Assembly (NCBI RefSeq): GCF_002234595.1
Contig: NZ_NMUL01000014.1
Coordinates: 94,645-158,644 of the forward strand
From: Amycolatopsis vastitatis
Lineage (GTDB): Bacteria; Actinomycetota; Actinomycetes; Mycobacteriales; Pseudonocardiaceae
DNA length: 64,000 nucleotides
Reading direction: 5' to 3'
A program made the translations under genes and the position numbers. Of this stretch, positions 1 through 7,768 are shown piece by piece. Every line of letters begins with the position of its first letter. Position 1 is the stretch's first letter. The notes under the pieces were generated by a model that was not told the DNA's origin, did not search any database, and saw only the letters and a list, made by a program, of their open reading frames with translations.

Positions 1-958
1 CGTGCTCCCACATGCCCAGCACGGCCTTCGCGACGACGACCGGGCGTTCCATCTGGGCCACGTGCCCGGTCCGCGGGAGCACTAGCAGCCGGGCCCGTGG
101 GATCGCCCGGGCGGTCCGCACGGCCCGCTTCACGGAGATGACGCGGTCGTCGCGGCCCCAGACGACCAGGGTCGGCGCCTCGACCCGCGGCGCGACCGAC
201 CACAGCGACGCCTTCCCGAGCGTCGACCACGCCCGGAAGATGGCGAACGTGCTGCGCGCCATCGCGGGCGCGGCCCAGGCGAACCCGGCGCGAGCGCCGT
301 GTTCCTCGGTCAGCTCGTCGAGCCGGCTTTCTGGGAACCGCGAGGGGTCCGCGAAGCACAGCTTGATGACCTGCGCGGCGCGTTCGCGCGGGCCGAGCGC
401 GGCCAGCTGGGCCCGCACCCGCGCGCCGACCAGCGGCAGGTAGGCCAGCGCCATCCGCGGGTCCGACAGCCGACGCGGGTCGGGCCGCCGGTCGGGCACC
501 GCCGGCGAAATGAGCGTCAGCGTCTTCACCAGTTCCGGCCGCTGGGCGGCGACCAGCAGCGCGATCGCCCCGCCCATGGAGTTGCCGAACAGGTGCACCG
601 GAGCGCCCACGGCCTCGATGTGCCGGGCCACGACATCGGCGTGCGCCTGGAGCGTGAAGTCGAAGCCCTCTTCCGGCTCGGAGCAGCCGAAGCCGGGTAG
701 GTCGGGCGCGGTGCCGCCGGCGACCGGCGCGAGCAGCGCGGCCAGGTCGGTCCAGTTCGTCGACGAGCCGCCGAGGCCGTGGACGTACACCGCGGGCACG
801 TCGTCCGGCCCCGGCGTCCGGCGGACGTGGAGCCGGGCCGTGCCGACCTCTTCGAAGGCCGCCGGCCAGGGCGGCGGGACGGGGTCGAGCGAGGGCAGCG
901 CCCTGTTCGAGAGCGGCACCTGGGTCAGCGGCGGCCGGGCCCGCACGGGGGTCTTCAC
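1..958 (-). CDS. alpha/beta hydrolase, 3' end cut by window edge
   Basis: An alpha/beta-hydrolase fold enzyme of unknown substrate. The frame opens at a GTG at 958 and runs open to the window edge (about 319 residues seen). Visible motifs are the oxyanion segment VYVHGLGGSS, the nucleophile elbow GNSMGG, an acid in VVWGRDDRV and the catalytic His in RTGHVAQMERP, so the fold is almost complete and only a short C-terminus is missing. The N-terminal 35 residues are Pro-rich without an obvious signal peptide. It diverges from the TetR gene at 1072, which may control it. Epoxide hydrolase, esterase and haloperoxidase are all possible. Confidence 0.85.
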   Translation of the reverse strand, partial: MKTPVRARPPLTQVPLSNRALPSLDPVPPPWPAAFEEVGTARLHVRRTPGPDDVPAVYVHGLGGSSTNWTDLAALLAPVAGGTAPDLPGFGCSEPEEGFDFTLQAHADVVARHIEAVGAPVHLFGNSMGGAIALLVAAQRPELVKTLTLISPAVPDRRPDPRRLSDPRMALAYLPLVGARVRAQLAALGPRERAAQVIKLCFADPSRFPESRLDELTEEHGARAGFAWAAPAMARSTFAIFRAWSTLGKASLWSVAPRVEAPTLVVWGRDDRVISVKRAVRTARAIPRARLLVLPRTGHVAQMERPVVVAKAVLGMWEH

Positions 959-1071
959 GGGTCCAGAATGCCCGACCCTTGGCGCGGCACACGTACCGGC
1001 GAGTAATCTTCAGGGCGACTTCACGCGGTGGCGACCCCGCCCGTCGAAGAAACGATGACGGGAGGACGAGC

Positions 1072-1698
1072 ATGACGGAGATGACGCGGCTGCAGCAACG
1101 TGGGGTGCGGCTGCCCCGGACGGAGCGCCGGGCCCAGCTCCTCGCCGCGGCGCAGCGGGTCTTCGCCGAGAACGGCTACCACGCCGCCGCGATGGACGAG
1201 ATCGCCGAGGTCGCGGGCGTCTCGAAGCCCGTGCTGTACCAGCACTTTCCCGGCAAGCTCGACCTCTACATCGCGCTGCTGGAGAGCCACGTCGACGAGC
1301 TGGTCAAGCGCGTCCAGAACGCGCTGGACTCGACGACCGAGAACAAGCAGCGCGTCCCGGCGACGGTCGGCGCGTTCTTCGACTTCGTCAGCAACGACGC
1401 GGGCGCGTTCCGGATGGTCTTCGAGTCCGACCTGCGCGGCGAGCCGTCGGTGCAGGAGGCGGTCGACCGCGCGACGTCGGCAAGCGTGGACGCGATCACC
1501 GAGACGATCACCGCGGACGCGGGCCTCGACGAGGACAAGGCGCGGCTGCTGGCGGTGGGGCTGGTCGGGATGAGCCAGGTCAGCGCCCGGTTCTGGCTGC
1601 AGCACCACCAGTCGATGAGCCGCGAGGAAGCCGTGGCGTTGACGGCGAACCTGGCCTGGCGCGGCATCGGCGGCGGCTTCCCCCTCAAAGACTCCTGA
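1072..1698 (+). CDS. TetR/AcrR family transcriptional regulator
   Basis: A 208-residue TetR-family repressor. The N-terminal helix-turn-helix is plain: RRAQLLAAAQRVFAENGYH, then MDEIAEVAGVSKPVLYQHFP. The C-terminal ligand-binding half ends in FWLQHHQSMSREEAVAL, a layout shared with the second TetR at 3539. The ATG at 1072 is chosen because GGGAGG lies just upstream at about 1060; the frame is open further upstream but lacks such a site. It resembles the TetR next to DUF3107 genes in mycobacteria (Rv3208-like, from memory). Its last 14 nt overlap the convergent hydrolase gene. Target genes are unknown; the divergent hydrolase at 1-958 is the obvious candidate. Confidence 0.9.
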   Translation: MTEMTRLQQRGVRLPRTERRAQLLAAAQRVFAENGYHAAAMDEIAEVAGVSKPVLYQHFPGKLDLYIALLESHVDELVKRVQNALDSTTENKQRVPATVGAFFDFVSNDAGAFRMVFESDLRGEPSVQEAVDRATSASVDAITETITADAGLDEDKARLLAVGLVGMSQVSARFWLQHHQSMSREEAVALTANLAWRGIGGGFPLKDS

Positions 1699-2578
1699 CC
1701 CGGACCAGCGCGCTGATCCGGCGGGCGACCTCGAAGGGACGCTCCTGCGGCAGCATGTGCCCGGCGCCCGGGTACCGCACGAACTCCGCGTGCGGCAGCT
1801 CGTCCGCGATCACCTTCGCGTGGCCGAGGGGGCAGAGCCGGTCCTTCTCCCCCGCCAGCACCACCGACGGCACGTCGCACAGCGCGCCGAGGCCGCCGAC
1901 GCCGCGGTGGGACGCGATCGCGTCCAGGAACATCCCCGCGCTGGCCGGGTGCGCGCACAGCAGCTGCTCGACGACGCTGTCGACCTGCTCGCGCCCCGGG
2001 CGGGCACCGAACACCAGCCGCCGCGCGACCGAGCGGACCAGTCCCGGCCGCAGCCGCAACGTCTCGCTCCGCAGGCCCGCCAGCAAGCGCGCCAGCCTCG
2101 GCTCGACGCGCGTCACGCTCTTGCCGACCAGGCCCGGGAACCCGAGCGTCAGCTGGTCCATGTCCCCTGACGACGTCGCCACGAACGCCGCGCCCGCCAG
2201 CCGCTCCCTGACGAGGGAAGGGTGCCGTTCGGCGAGGACCATCAGCGTCATCCCGCCCATCGAGTGCCCGGCCAGGACCAGCGGGCCGTCCGGGACGCGG
2301 GCGGCGATCAGCTCGGCGAGGTCGTCGGCGAGCCGCGCGATCGTGGCACCGCCGGGCCGCGCGGGTGCCGAACCGCCGTGTCCGCGCAAGTCGTAGCGCA
2401 GGACCCGCAGGCCGGGGTCGAGGTGTGGCAGCACGAAGTCCCACGTCCGGTGGTCCTGCGTCCAGCCGTGGACGAGCACCAGCGTCACGGCGGAATCGGC
2501 CGGTCCCGACAGCGAGACGTGCAGCGCGGCGCCGTCGCTCGCGACGAACCGGCGCCCGGGCGAGAGGACGGTCGTCAT
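1685..2578 (-). CDS. alpha/beta hydrolase
   Basis: A 297-residue alpha/beta hydrolase. Motifs in order: VLVHGWTQDHRTW (oxyanion loop, near residue 33), the nucleophile elbow AGHSMGG (Ser in GHSMGG), DRLCPLGHAK near the C-terminus (acid) and GAGHMLPQERP (His). No signal peptide. The ATG at 2578 overlaps the stop of the di-iron gene upstream (ATGA), so the two are cotranscribed and probably translationally coupled. A link to lipid or fatty-acid chemistry is inferred from the partner. The 3' end overlaps the convergent TetR gene by 14 nt. Confidence 0.88.
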   Translation of the reverse strand: MTTVLSPGRRFVASDGAALHVSLSGPADSAVTLVLVHGWTQDHRTWDFVLPHLDPGLRVLRYDLRGHGGSAPARPGGATIARLADDLAELIAARVPDGPLVLAGHSMGGMTLMVLAERHPSLVRERLAGAAFVATSSGDMDQLTLGFPGLVGKSVTRVEPRLARLLAGLRSETLRLRPGLVRSVARRLVFGARPGREQVDSVVEQLLCAHPASAGMFLDAIASHRGVGGLGALCDVPSVVLAGEKDRLCPLGHAKVIADELPHAEFVRYPGAGHMLPQERPFEVARRISALVRVRSL

Positions 2579-3483
2579 CGGCTCGCCGGGAGCAGGAACG
2601 ACTTGCGCCAGAAGTACTTCCCGGGCAGCCCGACCAGGCCGGACTCGGCCAGGAACGGCATGATCTTCTCGCCCGCCCACGCGATCGTCCCCTGCCAGTG
2701 CGGGTTGTTCAGTGCTGCTTCGACGCCGTCACGCGGCCGGATGCCGACCGCCTTGTAGACGTCCGGGTTGATGAACGCCCGCGTCACGAAGTACGAGATG
2801 AGCGCGATGATGAACTGCTGGTAGCCGATCTCGGCCTTGGACAGCTTCGCCATGCCGCGGGTGACCTCTTCGCGGGCGAAGGTGACGTGCCGGGCCTCCT
2901 CGAGCACGTGGATCCGGTTGACCATCCGGACCAGCGGCTGCACGCCTTCGTCGTTCATCTGCTCGCGCTGCAGCCGGTCCAGGACTTCCTCCGCGACCAG
3001 GATCGCGCCGTAGCGCGCCGGGCCGTAGGAGATCGTCGGCATCAGCTTCGCCAGGCGCCGCAGCCACGGCACCGGGCCGTACGCGGGGCAGCCGATCCGC
3101 GACGCCATCCGCGCGAACATCGTCGAGTGCCGGCATTCGTCGGCGATCTCGGTGAGCGCGAACTGGGCGTGCGCGGACGTCGGGTCCTCTTCGTAGACCT
3201 CCTTGAGCAGCATCTGCATGAGGAGGATTTCGAACCACAGCCCGGTGGCGGCGACGCTGGCGACCTCGTGTTTGCCCAGCTCGATGCGCTGTTCGGGGGT
3301 CAGCTTGTCCCAGAGCTCGGTGCCGTAGAGCGAAGAGCGCTCCTCCAGGATGAAGCGCTTGCCTTCGACCAGCGGCGCGCCCCAGTCGATGTCCACGTCG
3401 GGGTCGTAGAACTTGTTCGCCGACGACTTCAGCAGGCGGTCCGCGGTCTTCTCGCGATCCGGTTCCTTCAGCGTCCGCGTCAT
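2575..3483 (-). CDS. AurF-like di-iron oxygenase / metal-dependent hydrolase
   Basis: A 302-residue helical protein of the AurF (p-aminobenzoate N-oxygenase) di-iron family. Conserved Glu/His positions are visible in ADECRHSTMF (near residue 130), AILVAEEVLDR and HVLEEARHVTFAREE (near 220), the usual ExxH-type ligands. The start ATG at 3483 gives the family length; the open frame upstream crosses the operator and the divergent gene, so it is rejected. The gene leads a two-gene operon with the hydrolase at 1685 and diverges from a TetR gene across a perfect palindrome, so repression by that TetR is likely. The substrate is unknown; mycobacterial relatives are often annotated only as conserved hypothetical. 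Confidence 0.85.
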   Translation of the reverse strand: MTRTLKEPDREKTADRLLKSSANKFYDPDVDIDWGAPLVEGKRFILEERSSLYGTELWDKLTPEQRIELGKHEVASVAATGLWFEILLMQMLLKEVYEEDPTSAHAQFALTEIADECRHSTMFARMASRIGCPAYGPVPWLRRLAKLMPTISYGPARYGAILVAEEVLDRLQREQMNDEGVQPLVRMVNRIHVLEEARHVTFAREEVTRGMAKLSKAEIGYQQFIIALISYFVTRAFINPDVYKAVGIRPRDGVEAALNNPHWQGTIAWAGEKIMPFLAESGLVGLPGKYFWRKSFLLPASR

Positions 3484-3514
3484 TGCCGACACCCCTTCCG
3501 CGACGTGTAACTTG

Positions 3515-3529
3515 AGGTAACAGTTACCT
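3515..3529. promoter_or_regulatory. Candidate TetR operator, AGGTAAC-A-GTTACCT
   Basis: A perfect 7+1+7 palindrome in the 55-bp gap between the divergent di-iron gene (starts 3483) and the TetR gene (starts 3539). Its size and position fit a TetR dimer site that would control both genes. Binding is inferred. Confidence 0.75.
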
Positions 3530-3538
3530 GTGCGTAGC

Positions 3539-4303
3539 ATGACTCTCGTGATCGAACGTGTCAAGCGCACCAAGCAGGCCGGAAAGTCCTCCCGCGACGA
3601 GGAGGCGACCGGCGACGCCCGCCGCGACCGCTGGCGCAAGCACCGGATCGCCCGGCGCAAGGAGTTCGTCGAGGCGGCGCTGCGGGCGCTCGACACGCAC
3701 GGCCCCGACCTCGGCATGGAGGACGTCGCCGCGGAAGCCGGCGTCACGAAGCCGGTGCTCTACCGGCACTTCGACGACAAGGCCGACCTCTACGTGGCCC
3801 TCGGCCAGCGCGGCACGGAAATCCTGTTCGAGCGGCTGATCCCGGCGATCAACGCCGAGCTGGCGCCGGTGCCGCGGATCCGGATGGCGCTGGACGCGTT
3901 CTTCACCGTGATCGAGGAGCACCCGAACCTCTACCGGCTCCTGGCGCACGGCCGGCCGGAGAAGCCGGTCTCGTCGGACGTCGTGGCGGAGGACAAGGAG
4001 CTGATCGCGACGGCGCTGACCGCGCTGCTCGGCGACTACATGCGGATGTTCAACATGGACTCGGGCGCGGCCGAGCCGTGGGCGCACGGCATCGTCGGCA
4101 TGGTCCAGAACACCGGCGAGTGGTGGCTGGACCGCCGGTCGATGAGCCGCGACGCGGTCGTCGAGTACCTGACGCAGATCATCTGGGCGGCCATCGACGG
4201 CCTGACCAGGCAGCACGGCGTGGTCATCGACCCGAACCTGCCCCTGGAAGTCAACAAGGTGGTCCAGCTGGGCCGCGCGGATTCGCTGAAGGAGACGTCA
4301 TGA
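3539..4303 (+). CDS. TetR/AcrR family transcriptional regulator
   Basis: A TetR repressor of 254 residues. A basic N-terminal extension (KRTKQAGKSSRDEEATGD) precedes the helix-turn-helix RRKEFVEAALRALDTHG / MEDVAAEAGVTKPVLYRHFD. The ligand domain carries GEWWLDRRSMSRDAVVEYL, similar to the TetR at 1072. The ATG at 3539 is preferred to a GTG at 3530 because the latter abuts the operator half-site; neither has a clear ribosome-binding site, so a leaderless message is possible. It overlaps the next gene by ATGA. Predicted to repress itself and the divergent di-iron/hydrolase operon. Confidence 0.88.
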   Translation: MTLVIERVKRTKQAGKSSRDEEATGDARRDRWRKHRIARRKEFVEAALRALDTHGPDLGMEDVAAEAGVTKPVLYRHFDDKADLYVALGQRGTEILFERLIPAINAELAPVPRIRMALDAFFTVIEEHPNLYRLLAHGRPEKPVSSDVVAEDKELIATALTALLGDYMRMFNMDSGAAEPWAHGIVGMVQNTGEWWLDRRSMSRDAVVEYLTQIIWAAIDGLTRQHGVVIDPNLPLEVNKVVQLGRADSLKETS

Positions 4304-4617
4304 GCGGGCACGACGAAGACGGCTACAGCGGCGAAGCGACCCTGGTGGTCGACGGCGTCTCACTGAGGGCGACGGTCGAGCTGCGCGGCTACTTCCAGCC
4401 GATCGACGGCTATTACCGCTGGTACGGCCGGGTGGCGGCGAACGACGAGCTGACCCGCCTGGCGGGCGGCAAGAAGAAGCCGGTTTCGATCCAGGCCGGC
4501 ACGCACTCGGCGACCGGCGAGCTGTCGGACCCGGACCCGTGGGGCCGCTACCGGATCACGGGCACGAGCACCCCGCCGTTCCACGTCCCCACAACTCTCG
4601 AAGAACTTAACGCCTGA
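4300..4617 (+). CDS. DUF4873 domain protein
   Basis: A 105-residue protein matching DUF4873, a small beta-rich domain that also occurs fused to the C-terminus of flavin-containing monooxygenases. Recognisable parts are YSGEATLVVDGVSLRATVEL, GYFQPIDGYYRWYGRV and DPWGRYRITGTSTPPFHV. The ATG overlaps the TetR stop (ATGA), so it is translated from the same message. No catalytic residues are evident; a binding or accessory role for an oxidative enzyme such as the nearby di-iron protein is speculation from context. Confidence 0.8.
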   Translation: MSGHDEDGYSGEATLVVDGVSLRATVELRGYFQPIDGYYRWYGRVAANDELTRLAGGKKKPVSIQAGTHSATGELSDPDPWGRYRITGTSTPPFHVPTTLEELNA

Positions 4618-4623
4618 CCCAAA

Positions 4624-4706
4624 CGCCCCAATGTGGCGTTGGTTGCGTCCAACGCACCCAATGTGGCGTTCGGTGCGTCCAACGCACCGAACGCCACATT
4701 GGGGCG
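4624..4706. repeat. Two tandem 30-bp units plus inverted copy; strong competing hairpins
   Basis: In the convergent gap after DUF4873, two direct 30-bp units (4627-4656 and 4657-4686, three mismatches) share CCCAATGTGGCGTT and GCGTCCAACGCA. The second unit's first 22 nt (4657-4678) pair perfectly with 4682-4703 around a 3-nt loop. The first unit can pair instead: 4624-4640 with 4690-4706 (17 bp, perfect). It probably acts as a bidirectional terminator, and looks like an intergenic repeat family rather than a unique site (inference). Confidence 0.8.
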
Positions 4707-4716
4707 CTCTTGTCTG

Positions 4717-4947
4717 TCAGTCGCCGACGCCGAAACCGACCTTGCGGACGTCGGACGGGGCGATCTCGACGTACGCGATGCGGTCGGAGGGGACGATGTA
4801 CTTGCGCCCCTTCTCGTCGTTGATGCGGAAGAGCCCGTCACCGGCCGTCAGGGCCTCGGCGACCAGCTTCTCCACCTCTTCGGGAGACTGGCCACTGGAC
4901 ACCACCAGCTCGCGCGGCGTGTCCTTGATGCCGATCTTGACCTCCAC
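4717..4947 (-). CDS. DUF3107 family protein (mycobacterial TB9.4-like)
   Basis: A 76-residue actinobacterial protein of DUF3107, related from memory to M. tuberculosis Rv3208A. Sequence features: VEVKIGIKDTPRELVV at the N-terminus and RKYIVPSDRIAYVEIAP in the second half. Start GTG at 4947 is supported by GGAGGT five nt upstream. No signal peptide or membrane segment. The function is unknown. Its position between a TetR gene and a MiaE-like ferritin matches the mycobacterial order. Confidence 0.88.
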   Translation of the reverse strand: MEVKIGIKDTPRELVVSSGQSPEEVEKLVAEALTAGDGLFRINDEKGRKYIVPSDRIAYVEIAPSDVRKVGFGVGD

Positions 4948-5066
4948 GTGGGACCTCCGCTGGAAATTCGTAAGGGATGTGCCGGCCAAGGCTAACCGAA
5001 CCGGCTCGTTCCGGTGGCGCATGTCCGCGCCCGACCGCGTCGTCACTTCCGGGTACTCCATCGGGT

Positions 5067-5720
5067 TCAGCCCAGGCCGAGCGCCTGCATGCGCTTGGTG
5101 TGCCCCTGTTGCAACCGCCGGAACAGCGCGGCGATTCCGGAGAGGTCGCCCGAGCCGTTGATGATGAGCTCGGCCAGCCCGTCGCGCTCGGCGACGACGT
5201 ACTGGGCCTGGGTCAGGGCCTCGCCGAGCAGGCGGCGGCCCCACAGGGCGAGCTTGTCACGGGTCTTGGGGTCGGCTTCGATGCCGGCCGCGACTTCGCG
5301 TTCGGCGAACGCGGAGTGGCCGGTGTCGGCGAGCACGGTGAGCACGAGGTCCTTGGTCTCGGGGTCGAGCCAGCTGGCGATCTCACGGTAGAGGTCGGCG
5401 GCCAGCCCGTCACCGACGTAGGCCTTGACCAGCGACTCCAGCCACGACTTCGGCGGCGTCGAAGCGTGCCAGGCGTCGACCTGGGCCACGAACGGCGCCA
5501 TCGCGTCCTCGATCTTGACGCCGTGCGCGGCCAGGTGCGCCGACAGCAGGCCGTAGTGACCGATCTCGGCGGCCGCCATGGTCGCCAGCGCGCCGCGGCC
5601 GGCCAGCGTGGGCGCGCTGCGCGCGTCCTCCGCCAGCCGGTCGAACGCGGACAGTTCGAGGTAGGCGATCACACCCAGAAGGTCGACTACGCCTTCTGAG
5701 ATCTCTTTCGGCTCGGTCAC
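5067..5720 (-). CDS. Ferritin-like MiaE-type protein
   Basis: A 217-residue four-helix protein of the ferritin-like/MiaE_2 family (related to tRNA 2-methylthio-N6-isopentenyladenosine hydroxylase, though no tRNA hydroxylation has been shown here). Metal-ligand type residues lie in GVIAYLELSAFDRLAEDA, MAAAEIGHYGLLSAHL, and LADTGHSAFAEREV. Start GTG at 5720; the ribosome-binding site is weak. It diverges from the helicase gene. Iron binding is a family expectation. Confidence 0.82.
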   Translation of the reverse strand: MTEPKEISEGVVDLLGVIAYLELSAFDRLAEDARSAPTLAGRGALATMAAAEIGHYGLLSAHLAAHGVKIEDAMAPFVAQVDAWHASTPPKSWLESLVKAYVGDGLAADLYREIASWLDPETKDLVLTVLADTGHSAFAEREVAAGIEADPKTRDKLALWGRRLLGEALTQAQYVVAERDGLAELIINGSGDLSGIAALFRRLQQGHTKRMQALGLG

Positions 5721-5794
5721 GGGGGCAGGGTATCGCCGAAGCGCCCGGGCGTGCCGCGACGAGACCGATCACACTGGTTCCGGCGTGCCGGGTA

Positions 5795-5823
5795 CTGTCG
5801 AAAAACTGCTGACCAGGTACACT
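5795..5823 (+). promoter_or_regulatory. Candidate promoter for the RhlE-type helicase gene
   Basis: CTGTCG (5795-5800), a 17-nt spacer, and TACACT (5818-5823) resemble a housekeeping -35/-10 pair. Transcription from here would give a roughly 210-nt 5' leader before the CTG start at 6043. The whole gap 5721-6042 is lower in GC at codon third positions than the genes around it, and no other gene was seen in it. Confidence 0.45.
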
Positions 5824-6042
5824 GGCGTCCGATATCAAGCTTCCGTACGCCATACCGGCGTCGGGAACAGGCAGGTCACGCGGCTTGCCGACGTACTGCA
5901 ATGTGCGTGCACGCCTCTTCCGGCATTCCCGGGACGGACCGGTTCCGCGCTCCAGTTCAGCGCCAGGGACCAGGGTTTACTCCCGGTCGAGTGTCGAGCG
6001 GACCCACGGCTGTGCGCGCTGGTCACGAGAGAGGCGATCACC

Positions 6043-7743
6043 CTGACCGCAGAAATTCCCACAACCGAACAGACCCCCGCCGTCGCGCTGGAGCACAGCG
6101 AGACCGGCCCGGCCGCGCTCGACGTGTCGCACCCGCTGCAGGCGGGTGTCGAGGTCGAGCCCGAAAACCCGACCTTCGCGTCCTTCGGCGTCAAGCCGGA
6201 GATCGTCAAGGCCCTCGCCGAGGCCGGCATCGAGCGGACCTTCGCGATCCAGGAGCTCACGCTGCCCCTGGCCATGGCCGGCGACGACCTCATCGGCCAG
6301 GCCCGCACCGGCATGGGCAAGACGCTGGGCTTCGGCGTCCCGCTGCTGCACCGCGTGGAGGTCCCCGGCGACGGCACCCCGCAGGTGCTCGTCGTGGTGC
6401 CGACCCGCGAGCTGTGCATCCAGGTCGCCAACGACCTCAAGGGCGCCGGCAAGCACCTCGGCATCCGGACACTGGCCATCTACGGCGGCCGCCCGTACGA
6501 GCCGCAGATCGAGGCGCTCCGCAAGGGCATCGACGTCGTGATCGGCACCCCGGGCCGTCTCCTCGACCTGGCCGAGCAGCAGCACCTGGTGCTCGGCAAG
6601 GTCCGCGGCCTGGTGCTCGACGAGGCCGACGAGATGCTCGACCTGGGCTTCCTGCCCGACATCGAGCGCATCCTCCGGATGGTGCCGGACGAGCGGCAGA
6701 CCATGCTGTTCTCGGCCACCATGCCCGGCCCGATCATCACGCTGGCCCGCACGTTCCTGAACCAGCCGACGCACATCCGCGCCGAGGAGAACGACGCGAG
6801 CGCGATCCACGAGCGCACCGCCCAGTTCGTCTACCGGGCGCACTCGATGGACAAGCCCGAGGTCATCGCCCGCGTCCTGCAGGCCGAGGACCGTGGCCTG
6901 ACGATGATCTTCAGCCGCACCAAGCGCACCGCCCAAAAGGTGGCCGACGACCTGGTCGAGCGCGGTTTCGCCGCCGCCGCCGTGCACGGCGACCTGGGCC
7001 AGGGCGCGCGTGAGCAGGCGCTGCGCGCGTTCCGCTCGGGCAAGGTCGACGTGCTGGTGGCGACCGACGTCGCGGCCCGCGGCATCGACATCGACGACGT
7101 CACGCACGTGATCAACTACCAGTGCCCGGACGACGAGAAGACCTACGTCCACCGCATCGGCCGCACCGGCCGCGCGGGCCGGACCGGCGTCGCGGTCACC
7201 CTCGTCGACTGGGACGAGATGCCCCGCTGGAAGCTGATCTCGGACACCCTGGGCCTCGACAAGCCGGAGCCGGTGGAGACGTATTCGTCGTCGCCGCACC
7301 TGTTCGAGGACCTGGGCATCCCGGAGGGCACGAAGGGCCGGCTGCCGCTGGCCAACCGCACCCGGGCAGGCCTGGCCGCCGAGGAAGAAGAGGACCTGGG
7401 CGGCAAGCGCCGCGGCCCGCGTGGCCGTGGCAAGCCCGACGAGGCCGCTTCGGAGGACGCGCCGCGCAAGCGCAGCCGGACCCCCCGCAAGCGCACCCGC
7501 GGTGGTGCGCGGTCGGCCGAAGAGGTCGAGGCCGCGGACAACGCGGCCGCTTCCTCGTCTTCGGAAGAGGCTCCCGCCTCCGAGGGCCGCACCCGCGCGC
7601 GTCGCCGCACCCGCGGCACCGCGCCGGAGGCGACCGGCCCGGCCACCGAGAAGGAGGCCGGCGACAACGCCGAGCGTCCGGCCCGGCGGCGCCGCCGTCG
7701 CCGTCCCGCCGCGACGTCTGATACACCTGCGTCGGCAGACTGA
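6043..7743 (+). CDS. rhlE: DEAD-box RNA helicase, RhlE type
   Basis: An ATP-dependent RNA helicase, about 566 residues. Motifs in order: Q-motif (Gln near 70, RTFAIQELTL), motif I ARTGMGKT (Met in place of the usual Ser), PTREL, GTPGR, DEAD in VLDEADEMLD (near 193), FSATMP, then VATDVAARGIDID and YVHRIGRTGRAGR. After residue 430 comes a disordered Arg/Lys-rich tail typical of RNA-binding extensions. The start is uncertain: the frame is open to a GTG at 5785, but that lies upstream of the likely promoter and its stretch does not look coding. A CTG at 6043 behind GAGAGAGG fits where homology begins. It probably acts in RNA remodelling or decay; it matches Rv3211 in gene order. Confidence 0.9.
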   Translation: MTAEIPTTEQTPAVALEHSETGPAALDVSHPLQAGVEVEPENPTFASFGVKPEIVKALAEAGIERTFAIQELTLPLAMAGDDLIGQARTGMGKTLGFGVPLLHRVEVPGDGTPQVLVVVPTRELCIQVANDLKGAGKHLGIRTLAIYGGRPYEPQIEALRKGIDVVIGTPGRLLDLAEQQHLVLGKVRGLVLDEADEMLDLGFLPDIERILRMVPDERQTMLFSATMPGPIITLARTFLNQPTHIRAEENDASAIHERTAQFVYRAHSMDKPEVIARVLQAEDRGLTMIFSRTKRTAQKVADDLVERGFAAAAVHGDLGQGAREQALRAFRSGKVDVLVATDVAARGIDIDDVTHVINYQCPDDEKTYVHRIGRTGRAGRTGVAVTLVDWDEMPRWKLISDTLGLDKPEPVETYSSSPHLFEDLGIPEGTKGRLPLANRTRAGLAAEEEEDLGGKRRGPRGRGKPDEAASEDAPRKRSRTPRKRTRGGARSAEEVEAADNAAASSSSEEAPASEGRTRARRRTRGTAPEATGPATEKEAGDNAERPARRRRRRRPAATSDTPASAD

Positions 7744-7768
7744 GGCCTACGCAGCGGGGGTCGGGTAA

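Noticed and set aside
5831..5842. GATATCAAGCTT, identical to a cloning-vector polylinker
   Set aside because: Only 12 bp match and the flanks are genomic; taken as coincidence.
5785..6042. N-terminal extension of the helicase from GTG 5785
   Set aside because: Lies upstream of the probable promoter, lacks coding bias and homology; the conserved protein begins after 6043.
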